DNA from: Ascarosepion bandense
Lineage: Eukaryota; Mollusca; Cephalopoda; Sepiida; Sepiidae
Length of the DNA: 64,000 bases
NCBI GenBank assembly: GCA_037127315.1
Contig: JBBBDQ010001156.1
Span: 2,011,001-2,075,000, forward strand
Direction of reading: 5' to 3'
Part shown: positions 63,958 to 64,000 of the stretch, one piece after another
Layout of the letters: every line of letters starts with the position of its first letter
How positions within the stretch are numbered: the stretch's first letter is position 1
The notes under the pieces: model-generated
What the model saw: the letters and a program-made list of their open reading frames with translations, nothing else
The model's database searches: none
What the model was told of the DNA's origin: nothing
Position numbers and translations under genes: made by a program

Positions 63958-64000
<43 letters not shown>
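63955..64000. repeat. (TG)n microsatellite, running off the window
   Basis: At least 20 units; the end is outside the window. Confidence 0.95.

Overview
This window is gene-poor, AT-rich metazoan DNA made almost entirely of transposable-element remains and simple repeats. I found no convincing host exon, tRNA gene or intact ORF. The most likely source is a cephalopod, probably an octopus. The reasons are a very abundant tRNA-derived SINE (called SINE-A here, 17 loci on both strands), many decayed LINE, Penelope and mariner copies, and long (TA)n, (GT)n, (GATA)n and (TTC)n tracts. This assignment is an inference from repeat style, not from a database match. Most long ORFs in the window are translations of microsatellites.

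Layout. 0-7.5 kb: hAT-like MITE, mariner remnant, first SINE-A, a cluster of LINE 3' ends (LINE-K and LINE-M families), and a MITE with 29-bp TIRs. 7.5-16 kb: SINE-A with a nested insertion, LINE-J and LINE-K fragments, a piggyBac-like TTAA MITE, and GT-rich DNA. 16-24 kb: a dense SINE-A/LINE-J mosaic, SINE-B copies, a composite SINE-A, and a T-rich minisatellite. 24-33 kb: T-rich array, Helitron-like element, a second composite SINE-A, a 5S rRNA pseudogene joined to SINE-A, a 150-bp array from a LINE-J 3' end, and a segmental duplication. 33-36 kb: LINE-K reverse transcriptase and a 1.8-kb 17-bp minisatellite. 37-42 kb: second mariner remnant, A-rich minisatellite, compound GATA array. 43-53 kb: palindromic fold-back elements beside a Penelope-like element (PLE) with inverted ends, a second PLE fragment, a transposon-associated ORF remnant, and Helitron-like and inverted-repeat elements. 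53-64 kb: a MITE whose empty site survives 3 kb away, a Helitron end carrying a near-identical LINE piece, SINE-C, a (TTC)n tract, and the best-preserved LINE-J copy.

Most notable system: SINE-B, a tRNA-derived retroposon whose 3' end encodes a type-I hammerhead-ribozyme core (CTGATGA, stem II, GAAA, short stem III, stem I with an internal loop, then a (TA)n tail). Eight copies carry different lesions, so the motif was present in the ancestor. Two subfamilies keep stem III pairing with different sequences. Palindromic PLE-terminal elements nearby carry a second hammerhead-like core. Family names SINE-A/B/C and LINE-J/K/M are local labels.
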